DNA of 64,000 nt from Hermetia illucens (lineage: Eukaryota; Arthropoda; Insecta; Diptera; Stratiomyidae), in the NCBI RefSeq assembly GCF_905115235.1, contig NC_051854.1:74763463-74827462 (forward strand), given 5' to 3'. Made by a program: the position numbers and the translations under genes. Shown one piece after another: positions 51,688 to 62,600 of the stretch (position 1 is the first letter of the stretch; each line of letters begins with the position of its first letter). The notes beneath the pieces were generated by a model. It saw nothing but the letters and a program-made list of their open reading frames with translations. It was not told the origin of the DNA and made no database searches.

Positions 51688-52975
51688 CAGTAGAATTGGG
51701 ATAGAACGACTTTCGCATAAATTAAGTTTGCTTTTATTTAATATTCTGCACAATGGGTAATTTCTATGAAAATGTAACCACCATTTATAGAAAACTTTTA
51801 TGAAAATTGACCATTGTGCATACATATCATACTTTTCATCATGAAAGTTAGTTTGATCATCAACGTGACTATCTTATCTGTTGAGATTTTGCACAATCTC
51901 ATTTTTTTCGTATCGTCATCGATACAAGCATGTCGGTCAAGGTGCTGGTTTGTTATGGGTAGCTGATTCCCAATAGTCCCTGTCCAAAATTTCTTCTTCT
52001 TTTTCTTCAGACTTTGTCCCATTCACAAGCAGGGTCGGCTCGTCGTGATCCGTTTCGTCATTTGGCTTTATCGAATGTCTGATCTGGGTGTAATCTCGAA
52101 GCTTTTAAATCCTCTCAAGCCACTGGTTTGCCATTGACTTCGAAATAGTTCCTGTCCAAACGCTCAGTGGTATGCCATCTTATTCGTGAAAGTCATCTAC
52201 ATTTGAGGTAATGATGCAGGTTACAGTGATTAGAGCAAATCCAGTGAGTTTATTTCAGTGAAAAATTGTCCTCTTCGTGAGCTTGGTCCAGGCATCGTGA
52301 ATCATCAAAATAGCATCGAGAACCGTAATTTTTGGGTAATCAGCACTGGCTCCGATGATAACACACTCGACAATTTTAAGGACAAAATTCTCACGGAAGT
52401 TTGGCTTTCTAGCTCTAATAATCACTTGATCTATGGATTGTAATACTGCAGTGGTGTTAGGAGGCAGAAACATCAGAGTTACGGTTCTAAGGTTATCAAT
52501 ATGGGGGGTGTGCAGGACACTTATCCACCAAAAGCAGGACTTTCATTTTTTTCGGTAATTCGCGATCCCATAATTCCCCCAACACATACCCATTTGCTGA
52601 AAATGTCACTGGTTATCCAGGCCTTGCGATTACTCGTATGTTGAGATTTCCGGATTACGAGAAGCTCAAGCTTTTGTTGGGTGCCACCATCGCAATTTTA
52701 CCGAAGACGATGTTGTATCTTGCTTTAAAACGGTTAATCAAAGTCATTGTACAATTGAAGTTAGAGATTTTCAACTCTTCTAGCTTTTTCTTGAAACAGG
52801 GGTCCATTTACGGGAATTCTCCGGTTACGCAGAAGCTTAGAGCTTGATCTAGTTTTTCTTAAGTGAACATCCCTACACGTTTACCATTTAAATCATTAGC
52901 ATTAAACAGAGGTTCTATCTTATCTTTACTTTTCTTTAACGTCGATATTGTAGAATCAGACACAACGAATTCCTT
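51688..52975 (-). mobile_element. Tigger/pogo-type DNA transposon relic
   Basis: Begins at a TA with CAGTAGAATTGGGATAGAAC, a typical Tigger-like terminal motif. The minus strand encodes transposase pieces: a CENP-B-type DNA-binding segment (PVNGPLFQEKARRVE at about 52800), ITSDIFSKWVCVGG at 52610, and MFLPPNTTAVLQSIDQVIIR at 52470, the region before the last catalytic Asp. Large internal parts are missing. The far terminus is replaced by the mariner relic that follows. An RTE-C fragment is inserted at 51989-52143. Confidence 0.7.
51989..52143 (-). mobile_element. RTE-C 3' end, 155-bp insertion with TSD
   Basis: 5'-truncated RTE-C between 17-bp direct repeats AATAGTCCCTGTCCAAA (51972-51988) and AATAGTTCCTGTCCAAA (52144-52160), one mismatch. 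The CTTCTTCTTT run at the left edge is the 3' tail. Confidence 0.85.
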
Positions 52976-52984
52976 CGCGTGGGC

Positions 52985-54230
52985 TACATTGAATCCACCA
53001 GGGGATACTGTAAAGTTTTGTTCCGACACGGTTCAGTCGCCATCATGCGTTGGAATAGTGAGGAGCGTGCCTTTGCCGTTGAGGTTTACTTTTCAAGCGG
53101 ATGTTCGGTTATTGTAACACAGCGTGCATTTCGGAATCGCTTTAATTTAGCCCCGTTGGCTCCCGTCCCAGACCGCAAATCAATTGTTACATGGGTTACT
53201 ACATTCAGACAAACTGCAAGTGCGACAAAAGGAAGAACTGGAGTCCCTCGGCCCGTTAGATCACCTGAGAACATTGAAGCAGTGAGAGCGTCAATGTTGC
53301 GATCGCCACGGCGTTCTGCGCGCAAACACGCATCTGCCCTTGGACTATCCGATCGTTCTGTGAGAAGAATTCTTCGTGATGATCTTCATTTTCATCTCTA
53401 TAAGATGGCGATAGTGCAAGAACTTTCAGAACGTGACTTCAATTCTCGGATGAACGCGTGTGAGCTTCTTCTTGATGTCGTTCCCGAGGGTGCTATTGTT
53501 TTTTTAGCGATGAAGCCCATTTTCATTTATGTGGGTCGGTTAACAAACAAAACATGCGCTACTGGGCTGACACCGACCCTTGAGAATTGCATCAAAAGCC
53601 TTTGCATTCACCCAAAGTCACAGTGTGGTGTGCAATTTCCTCAGCTGGAATTATTGGTCCCTGGTTTTTTTAGGAAAATGAGGTTACAGTGACAGTGAAT
53701 TCGGACCGGTATGTAAACATGCTACAGAATTTTTTTTCCCACGGCTAGAAAATTTGGATTTGGGGGACACTTGGTTCCAACAAAACGGTGCAACAGCATA
53801 CACTTCAAGAGCATCGATGGCTGTTTTGAGGGAACACTTTCCAGAGTGTCTTATCTCAATTAGAGGCGATTTAGAATGGCCGGCACGCTCTCCCGATCTG
53901 TCCCCTTGTGATTTTTTTCTATGGGGTTTTTTGAAATCCCGTGTTTATGTGAACCGTCCAAGAACCCTACAAGATTTGAAGACCAACATCCAAGAAGAAA
54001 TTGCCAACATCACACCTGCTATGCTAACAAGAGTCATGACAAACGCCAGAAATCGGTTTACGCAATGTATGGAAAATGGGGGACGTCACCTAACAGATTT
54101 GATCTTTAAAACAATGTAAATAAAAACTTTAGACATGTGCCTACATTATAAAAAATAAATAAATATTTTCCGATGCATACAATAGTTTTTATTGAGTTTT
54201 GAAAAAAGGAAGTTATGCTGCCGCACCCTG
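52985..54230 (+). mobile_element. DD41D (rosa-type) mariner relic
   Basis: Mariner-superfamily transposase from the likely start at 53045 (MRWNSEERAFAVEVYFSSGC). N-terminal DNA-binding part: SPRRSARKHASALGLSDRSV then RRILRDDL. The first catalytic Asp lies in FFSDEAHFHL near 53510, but only in another frame, so a frameshift precedes it. The C-terminal piece (53754-54119) has WFQQNGATAYTS with Asn in place of the second Asp, then SPDLSPCDFFLWG. The two catalytic positions are 41 residues apart, which marks the DD41D group. The right end GCTGCCGCACCCTG is followed by TA; the left terminal repeat was not found. It is dead. Confidence 0.8.
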
Positions 54231-54232
54231 TA

Positions 54233-54325
54233 TATGCATTTAGTATGTCACACTACTCATTTTAGTGTGATATTGATATTTAGTTGCAGTAAATTTACAA
54301 CTTTGAGCTACTGTAACTTTGTTTA
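54233..54325 (-). repeat. Repeat R fragment
   Basis: GTGTGATATTGATATTTAGT and CAACTTTGAGCTACTGTAACTT match the internal R section also seen at 26.02-26.09 kb. It is cut by a LINE tail on the right. Confidence 0.55.
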
Positions 54326-55790
54326 TTTATTTTATTGATTTATTTAATTTAACGGACAACAAACAGAGTAAATTCCAATTAATTATTGTCCTCAGAAGGA
54401 GGAGAAAGCAAAAAACTTATCCTACGTTTAAAACTACTTAAAGTTAAATTAAAAGGACCAAGCTGTTCTGCATTATAATTTCGGCAAAGCCTAGGAATCG
54501 GGGAATGAAAGTAGGCTTGGAGCTCTACGAAGGGCACGTTGAAAATGTCTGCGCTACGTGGGTTATAAGACGCAGGACGGCAAGTGATCTCGTCAACGGC
54601 GGAGCAGTCCATCAGACCCGAGGAAAGTTTAAAGAATGTGCATAGATCCAAATAGGATCTACGCTGTTGTAAAAGGGAAGGGAAGGTTCAGAAAGCGGAG
54701 CCGGGGGGGGGGGGGGGGGGTAATCCACACGAGGGAAGGTTTTCTTAAAGAAGAGGGAACGGGTGAATTTACGTTGCACATTTTCAAGGGCAAGACAATC
54801 TCAGTTGCGGGAGGGTGACCAGATCACGGAGCAATACTCAAGGGTATTCCTCACGAGGGAATTGAAGAGAGCTAAGGAGGGTTGGATGGAGTCAAAATCA
54901 GAGGAGGAGTGAAGTAAAAGCCTGACAATTTTGCTGCTCGATTGATGACATCGAGGCAATGGGTGTCAAAGCGGAGCTTACTGTCGAAAGTGACTCCGAG
55001 GTCTTGAATGGAATTTAAGCAGGATAAGGAATGTCCGTTAAGAGAGTAGGAGAAAGAAGTGGGTGAGGATTTTAGGGAGTAGCACATAGAGTGACACTTT
55101 CTGACGTTTAGCGCTAAGCCATTAGTCGAGCACCAACAAACCAGAGTGTCCAGGTTATATTGAAGGGAAACACAGTCCATAGGCGACGATGTAGATAGCA
55201 TAGCATAGCATCGAAATCATGGGGATTTGTCACTTTGAAGGAAGCTATCACTCGGTCAGGAGAGCCATCCTTCGTCAGCTTCACACAGGAGAGACGTGAC
55301 AAAGTTGAGTTGGTTTTGCTTCTGATATAGGCCAAAATTTCTTCGGGCGTGATGAAGTACGCAAGCCTTGACAGGAACAGCTGTTTCAAGGCGATGTTCA
55401 ATTGGAGGCCGCTCGGGCGACATGAGGTCAGAAAGGCCTGCGATTCAGCGGTAGCGGGCGTCGATGAAACACAGGAGGAAGCGTGCGGCGGTGCTAATGC
55501 AGCGACTGCAGGATAAACGCATTCGATGCTGCCTAGGGAACTTGTCCTTCGGATGGAGGGCGATTTTTCAGTTGGCTAGCGGACGTCATCGGGTTGATAC
55601 CATCTTTTATGGACGCACTGGAATAGTGTGTGGCAGATAGAGAATTAGAATTAGTCGACCGGGGCGACTTAGGTATGGCGCCAGTTTTGTTGGCTGCAGT
55701 CGTCGGCGAAGTATAAGCAGAGCCAGTCAGCAGCATCTCAGGAGCTGAGGCTACGCTGGTGCTCGACGAAGCAGCAAGCTAGCTAAAACT
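54326..55790 (-). mobile_element. Jockey/CR1-like LINE, internally deleted
   Basis: On the minus strand, an ORF1 piece (55401-55210, FLSRLAYFITPEEILAYIRS then KLTKDGSPDRVIASFKV) is joined directly to the end of the RT (55190-54900, VCWCSTNGLALNVRKCHSMC and NSIQDLGVTFDSKLRFDTHC). The C-terminal tail follows at 54651-54380 (IPRLCRNYNAEQLGPFNLTL). Endonuclease and the RT core are missing. The left end is an A-rich tail on the sense strand (TTATTTATTTTATTG here). An 18-G run lies at 54703-54720. Confidence 0.7.
54703..54720 (+). repeat. Poly(G) run
   Basis: Eighteen consecutive G bases inside the jockey/CR1-like LINE. The length is likely variable and could be an assembly weak point. Confidence 0.9.
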
Positions 55791-55794
55791 TAAC

Positions 55795-56110
55795 TACAAC
55801 ATATCGGGAAACTAAAATGATCATCTCAACGTCTTGCATAACTCAATTCTCTCAACGCTCAAAGGATGCTTAATTCTTCTTTGGGGTTGAAGGGAATAAT
55901 ATTTTCTGAAGCAGTCAAAGAAGATTGCGAGGTATTGAATTGATCAAATGCATCCAGCTACTAAAATAGATAACCGGCCTAATAATAGGTACACGCATGC
56001 ATACATGTGCAAGGTAAAATTTAAAACTTTGCTACTATCAAGCTATCAATACTATGATAATCATCGACGTTGGCAACCGACTAGTGAGAGATAAGCCGCG
56101 AAAAAGATGT
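55795..56110. other. Spacer, nothing recognised
   Basis: No recognised element. AT-rich DNA between the LINE and the FABP3 promoter region. Confidence 0.35.
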
Positions 56111-56114
56111 CTAA

Positions 56115-56609
56115 CAATTATTGATCTTAATCTACCAAATTAATTAATTAACCTCATTAAACAATCACATTTTTATAGCCCTTTTAATCATCAGTTTTTT
56201 TGTATCTTTCACATTAATGAAAAATACAATTTTTGAGATAAGATCTCAAACCTTTTCGCCGACCATCTTATAGCAATTCTGGTGGTTGTCGGCCCTTCGC
56301 CCACACATTTCCCTTTGAATTTTATTTGCTGATAAAGTTTTAAAAATTTTGATTTTCAATCCAATTCATCCAAGCCAAAAAGTGGAGGTTGCTGCAATTA
56401 TTATCAAAGTAAAAGCGGAAAATTAAATGATAACGCATTGTATTTTTGGCAACTCAAAAGTATGAATGTATATTATTATCTACCAACTGAAACCGATAAA
56501 TCAAAGTCCAACCTCATTGAGACTGAGTATATATTGCAATCAAATCTGAGATATTTCCATAGTTTTCCAAAGGTGGTGTTCGGATTAACAACTAAACAAA
56601 AATTTCAGA
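56115..56609 (+). promoter_or_regulatory. FABP3 promoter and 5' UTR module
   Basis: Diverged version of the FABP1/FABP2 promoter. TATATATT at 56528-56535, 82 bp before the ATG, replaces TATAAAT but keeps the CTCATTGAGACTGAGTATAT context. GACCATCTTATAGCA at about 56261 and ATTATCAAAGTAAAAGC are shared with FABP1. The repeat-free match with FABP1 reaches back to about 56125. Confidence 0.65.
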
Positions 56610-56682
56610 ATGGCAGCTTGGGAAGGAAAGAAGTACAAATTAGAGAAGTCCGAAAACCTGGATGCATACATGGAAGCGCTCG
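56610..56682 (+). CDS. fabp: FABP3 coding exon 1
   Basis: Residues 1-24 plus one base. Donor GTGAGT. Cys3 of the other two is Ala here. Confidence 0.9.
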
Positions 56683-59600
56683 GTGAGTTTTCGTTAATTT
56701 TAAATAATGTGCAGTAAAAGATTCTTCAGTGACAGTGATAGTGAATGCTAAAAGTGGCTACGAAATATCAAAAGGGAAAAGTTTGTCTATTAACGAAATT
56801 CAATAAAGTGAGTGCACCTTAAACATAAGTCACGGTATGCTGGCTGGATCTACTGACTCCAAGTAGCACAAGAAGCTAGGAATCTAGCGAGCATACCTGT
56901 CGGTCCTGTTTCGTCTTCTAAAAGTCAACTTGAATCTATGATTACTTGCTGTTCATCACCCGAAGACATTCTCCAACATTCTGAGAATCGCTTCTAGAGA
57001 AAACTGAGATAGTGAGATTTAAGTTCAGAGCAGGAAAAACCACAGCCAACAAGGATCTTTTCCATGAATAACATAATACAGCTCAGCAAAAGCGTAATTC
57101 TAGTGGGTAATCTGAATATCAATTCTGGGACGAATAATGAGAGAATGAGGTCGTGCTGATTATATACGTGGCAAGAAAGACCTTTCGATTCTGACAACCT
57201 TCACCCCTTCATTATTTCAGCATTGTATTGAAGCACAAAGCATTCCAAGTCGAACACTAAGCTTTTGTTATCCGAATGCCAAACCAGATGGCTCTTCTTA
57301 GGTAGAAAATCCTCCGAACGCTTTGGTTCATATCTCCCCATGGAGTGTTTCATTCCTGGTACCTTCATTGAAACAATTTAATCACTAGAAACAGAGGAAG
57401 ATTACACTATATATATATTCGCCCCTCAACCGTTCCTCCAAAAGGGGCATTTAGTCACATTTCGACTCCTTTGCCAATACCCAAAATGCAATGCATTCCA
57501 GAGTATCCAGAGCGAGAGGCAAGCGTTTCTAATTTACTAAGGCATTCCCACACCAGCCTACAATTTACCTTCGATCTGGATCTGAGTGCCTTGATAACTG
57601 CGCCGGTCAGAGTAGGAATATTCTGCCCTCTATACTTCTTCTGAAGATTAAAGTAAGAATACCTATCAATGGCGGATTTTTGCACTTAAAATATACTTGC
57701 ATATTATCCTTACTCATTTTTTTGAAGTACTTCTTCCTGGAACCAGTTATTCCTGCGCCTACCATCTCTGCGGAGTACGTATCATCATCATCAACGGCAC
57801 AACAACCGGTATCCGGTCTAGCCCTGCCTTAGTAAGGAATTCCACGACACCCCGGTTTTACGCCGAGTTCTACCAATTCAATATCCCTAAACATTGAACG
57901 GCGTCCTGCCCTACGCCAGGCTCCATCTCAGGCATCTCGTCTTCTTTTCCTACCATATATATTGCCCTTATAGACTTTCCGGGCTCATCATCCTCATCCA
58001 TACAGTTTAAGTGACCCGCCCACCGTAACTTATTGAGCCGGATTTTATCCACGTCGTTATGTAGGCTACGGAATCGTCCATCATCATGCAGGAAGTCGAA
58101 AATTCTTCAAAGGATTCTTCTCTCGAACGCGGCCAAGAGTTCGCAGTTTTTTTAGCTAAGAACCCAAGTCTCCGAGGAATACATAAGGCCTGGCAAGATC
58201 ATTGTCTTGTACAGTAAGAGCTTTGATCCTATGGTGAGACGTTTCGAGCGAAACAATTTTTGTAAGCTGAAATAGGCTTTGCTGGCTGCCATCAACCGTG
58301 CGCCGATTTCTTCGTCATAGCTCTTATCGGCTGTGACTTTCGAAACTAGATAGGAGAAATTTTCAACGGTCTCAAAGTTGTAGTCTCCTATCTTCATTGT
58401 TTCCGTTTGACTAGTGCGATTTGATGTTGTTCGCTCTTTCGGTTTTGGCCTTCATGCCATGTCATGCCACCATGTACTTCGTCTTGCCTTCATTAATGTG
58501 CAGCCCAAGATCTCGCGCCGCCTGCTTGATCTGGATGACGGTCGACTGTACATATCCGGTTGTTCTTCCCATTTTGTCAATATCGTCAGCGTAGGTCAGC
58601 AGTTGGGTGGAATTGAAGGAGATAGTGTCTCTTGCATTTACATCAGCATCGCGGATCACTTTCCCCACTTTCTCTGGGAGAATATCTCTATATTTACTGC
58701 GCTGCGTGATATCCCCCTTTTTATGTATGGGACAGATAACACCCCGTTGCCAGTCATCAGGCATTGATTCGCTGTTCCATACTTTGAGCATCAGTTGATG
58801 AACCGCTCGGTGTAATTGGTTGCCTCCATATTTAACTAATTCGGCTGTAATTCCACCGGCTCCTGGCGACTTATGATTTTCAAGCCGATGAATTGCACAG
58901 GTTTTTTCTTCTATACTTGGTGGTGGCAGCATTTGTCCGTCGTCTTCAGTTGGCGGCACCTCTAACTTGCTGATATTTTTTTTGTGCCCGTGTTCTTTAA
59001 GAATGCAACATTACTCGGTATACGGCATTCTACTGTTCTGTTGCTAACTTATAGGTGCTCAGAGGTGGCGGCGAGGAAGATGGGGCGGCAACCCTATCGG
59101 CCAAACCAAAACCAAGTGGTCGAGGAGAACCTCCATAGTGGTGTAATCACTTTGGTTTGCCGACCGTGATTCAGTAGGCGAATGCTCCAAAGACCTAATC
59201 AGGGCGATCAGACCTGAATCTGCACGGGGACTCATCTGAAGTGGCAAATTGGTCACGAAACCTTACCAGGGGTATACTGGTACCATGGGAACCGGGAAAG
59301 CCCCTGGACTCACATACTTCGGGTGAACTCCTGTTGTATGTGAGGACAGCTCGGTTATTTGCGGTTGGCCCCCCTAGTGGGAGTTTCATGGTGGTTGTGG
59401 TTGTGCTCAAGCGAGAAGAGACCTTCGGGCCTCGACGTGGTGTTGCGTATCAACACCGGTGCCGTACTCCATAGTTCGGTAGAGATATAGGTAATTCTTG
59501 CATCCACCAGTATGAATGCTAAGCCATGCACTTGGTATAGACTGGTACCGTTGTTGCTTGTCTCAGCGGGGCTCTGATTGTGGTCACAAAATCAATCCGT

Positions 59601-62600
59601 GTCGGAAGAGGACCGTAGGATTAAGTTTCACGACAGGTGCCTACGTAAAACACTATGGGCTTCACTGTTGCTAACTTACATTCATCGTCAAACTAGCCGT
59701 TCCGAATTTTCTTGCGGCTGAAACTAAGTATGTTTGTGGCCGCTATCAATGATAACGCTCTTCAGGTGGTTGTGAAGATCATTTGTTCATGCTTCATCTC
59801 TAGGACATCTGTTAGCTACAGTTATTGCGGCATCCATTTGCCTCTTATAGATGTTACGGTGGGCTGTATTGTGAATGGCTTCAGTATTCAATCTCACTAA
59901 TTTGGTCAGAGGGGATTGTAAATAATGTTGTAATTCGAGCTCGGAGCACTATGCCAACGAGATAATATTCCGAGTCTATCTTGGCCCCCTTATATGTTCT
60001 GACATTCATCAAGGCTGAGAGGTGGCGACGTTCGATCAACACGTGGTCAATTTGGAGAGCCGCAGGTATGTTTGTGAACCGCTTTCCGCGCAAACCAGGT
60101 ATCGCCTGGTCCCTCCGCTCCGTCCCTATTTGACTATTGCAATCTCCAAGTATTATTTTGATATCATACTTGCGTCAGCCTTCGAGCCTCAACTGCCTCG
60201 TAGAAGGTATCCTTCTCCGAGTCGGCAGTCTGCTCTGTTGAGGCATGAACTTTTATGAGGCTTATATTTGTAAAATTGCCTTGAAAACACAGAGTGCATA
60301 GTCGTTCGCTTATATTTTCAAAGCCGATAACAGCAGGTTTCTTTTTTTGGCTTCAGGAAACTGGTGCCTGTCTAACGCATTGCTTGAGACGCTGTTACAT
60401 CAGCCTTATATTGGGACAGGATATCGGCTGGTTGCAGAGCAGCATTCGGTCGGGTTCCATGAAAAAATGCGCAAATCGTTATTCCGATGTCGTTGCCGGA
60501 TTCGTCGTTTTGAAATCCATCCTGTCCGAGCCTCCATCCGTGGCTTTGTAACTTTTCCCGTTAGGAATTTCAGCCCTATCCAACCCTTAACTTGGAAGAC
60601 CTTTGGTACATTTTGTCCCGTTTTTAGGCGCGGAAGAATCGCATTTATCCTTCTCCGTCGGCAGTTTTTCATAAAGAAAGAACTCCCAGCGATCACCACG
60701 TGGTGGTAGAGATAAGGTTTGGTAGTAGAGCTGTTGGTGTTGGTTCAGCAGGCGCTTCCCAGGCTTTGTGCTCCATCGTGGATACCAATCCAGGTTTCGC
60801 CCTGAGACCTTTACTACGCTTTGACCGCTGTTCCAATCCACCTTGTGGCTTCATATTTGAAATTTCTTATCGAAATGAAACTTCATTGTTATGCTATCTC
60901 TCGGTATAAGTAATTTGCGGTATCGCCTGGATGGAATTCATGTAAGCCACCCTCGCTGTCAGACACCATCCGACGTTGTGGAAATTGACTCCCTTGCCTG
61001 ACTATATATGTAAAGATGAAGAGGAACCAATCTCAAATAGACCGCTAGGGATATCTTTGGGCGTAACACAGTAACATACACAAACCAGTCTTTAAATTTT
61101 ATGATTGTTGTGTCGAATTTGGGCTAGGGCTAATCATTGGTGTTATTACTGCAGTATATATTCAACCTTGTATTTGCAAAGTGCACTCCCATTTCTTTCT
61201 TGCTATGGATTTATAGATCATCAAACCCTATTTAGTTTCCATGCCATGTCGTCTAAGGACCCGTAAGTGAATGGAATTAAGATGGTCTCAGCTGGATTGA
61301 TGTTCAGCTTCGCCTTGCTGCACCAATAATTAGTAACTCTTAACTCCAATTGAAGCTCCCAGAAATTAATATAATATCATAAGCGTAACCCAGGTCTTTA
61401 ATTCCAGTCTACGTTGCATAGCCTGGAGGCATATATTTTTTGTGCACCACCTTCACAGAATTTCATGAAATGATTTAACTTTCTTCTCCCCATTCCGTTC
61501 CTGTAAGTCAACCATGAGTTTTTGTAACTTTATCAGTCGCCGGTTTGTTTCGTTCTGTTGAAGAATTTTCATGATTGTACCTTCATTCTGGCTAGGTTTT
61601 TGCTCAACTAAGATACTCTTGTCTCAACTGGATGTCTTTCACCATTGCCTCCAGTTCCAATTCATTCCTGATATCACTGACCATGCATCCGAATGTTTTC
61701 TCCTGGGATTAATATCCTCTCTATTATAGGTCACACTCAACGCCGAATCATATTATTCTTCGATCCAACCTAGACGGTCGTCCAGGGCAGAGGCAACAAC
61801 ACCTCTGCGCTGGGAGCAACGTGGCCGAAATGGTGGGATTTGCTCCCTTATATTAATTCAAAAACACGACACAACACCTGGATTTTACAATTAAATGGAT
61901 GGTGAGCTTAGGAATCCCTTGATTCTCCAACAGAATCCTAAAAGGTTCACCTAAAACTTTTCAGTTCCTGTTATCCGATTCATAAGAGTATTGCCCAGGG
62001 TCATATCTACGAGATACATACGTTATGTACTTCCAACCAATTGTTAAAAATTAACTCGAGAATATCTCGGTTGGTGTCGCTGCATCCGGAGGTCTCGTTC
62101 CTTGCGTGGCTCGCTATTCATGTCTCTGGGCTTGGATGTGGGATATCCTTTCATTCGCACTTCACTTAGTTGCGCCGTAAGTTGCTATATGGCTACTGAT
62201 TGCTGGTCATTGGTGATACTTCGTCCAGGAGCGTTGAACTTCCGCGTATCAATCGTCGGTTTCTGTCAACTTATCGAGGCCAGATTCTTTATTCAAACTA
62301 CATTTTTTATCGGTCGGCCGCTAAATTACAAAAATCCTGAAGCTAGTGCAATGGTTTCTTTCCACCATTGTTCTTTCCTACCAGCGAGGGCTTCAATCAC
62401 GTTTCTTCTGATTCCTCGAAGTTACCATCTCGTAGAAATCTGTCTCATGTAAACCTTTGGAAAGGAGAGTCACGAGAGGCATAAATGGTCGATCTGCGTA
62501 CGGAATCTCCATGATAATGGTATTGGTACGGAAGGTGGTCTCAACTTCGCAAAACGGAAACGAGCATCTTTCTTGTAGAAGATGAGAAACTTGGCAGTTG

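Noticed and set aside
54703-54720. G run as a regulatory G-quadruplex
   Set aside because: It lies inside a dead LINE, and its length is probably unstable; there is nothing to tie it to a gene.
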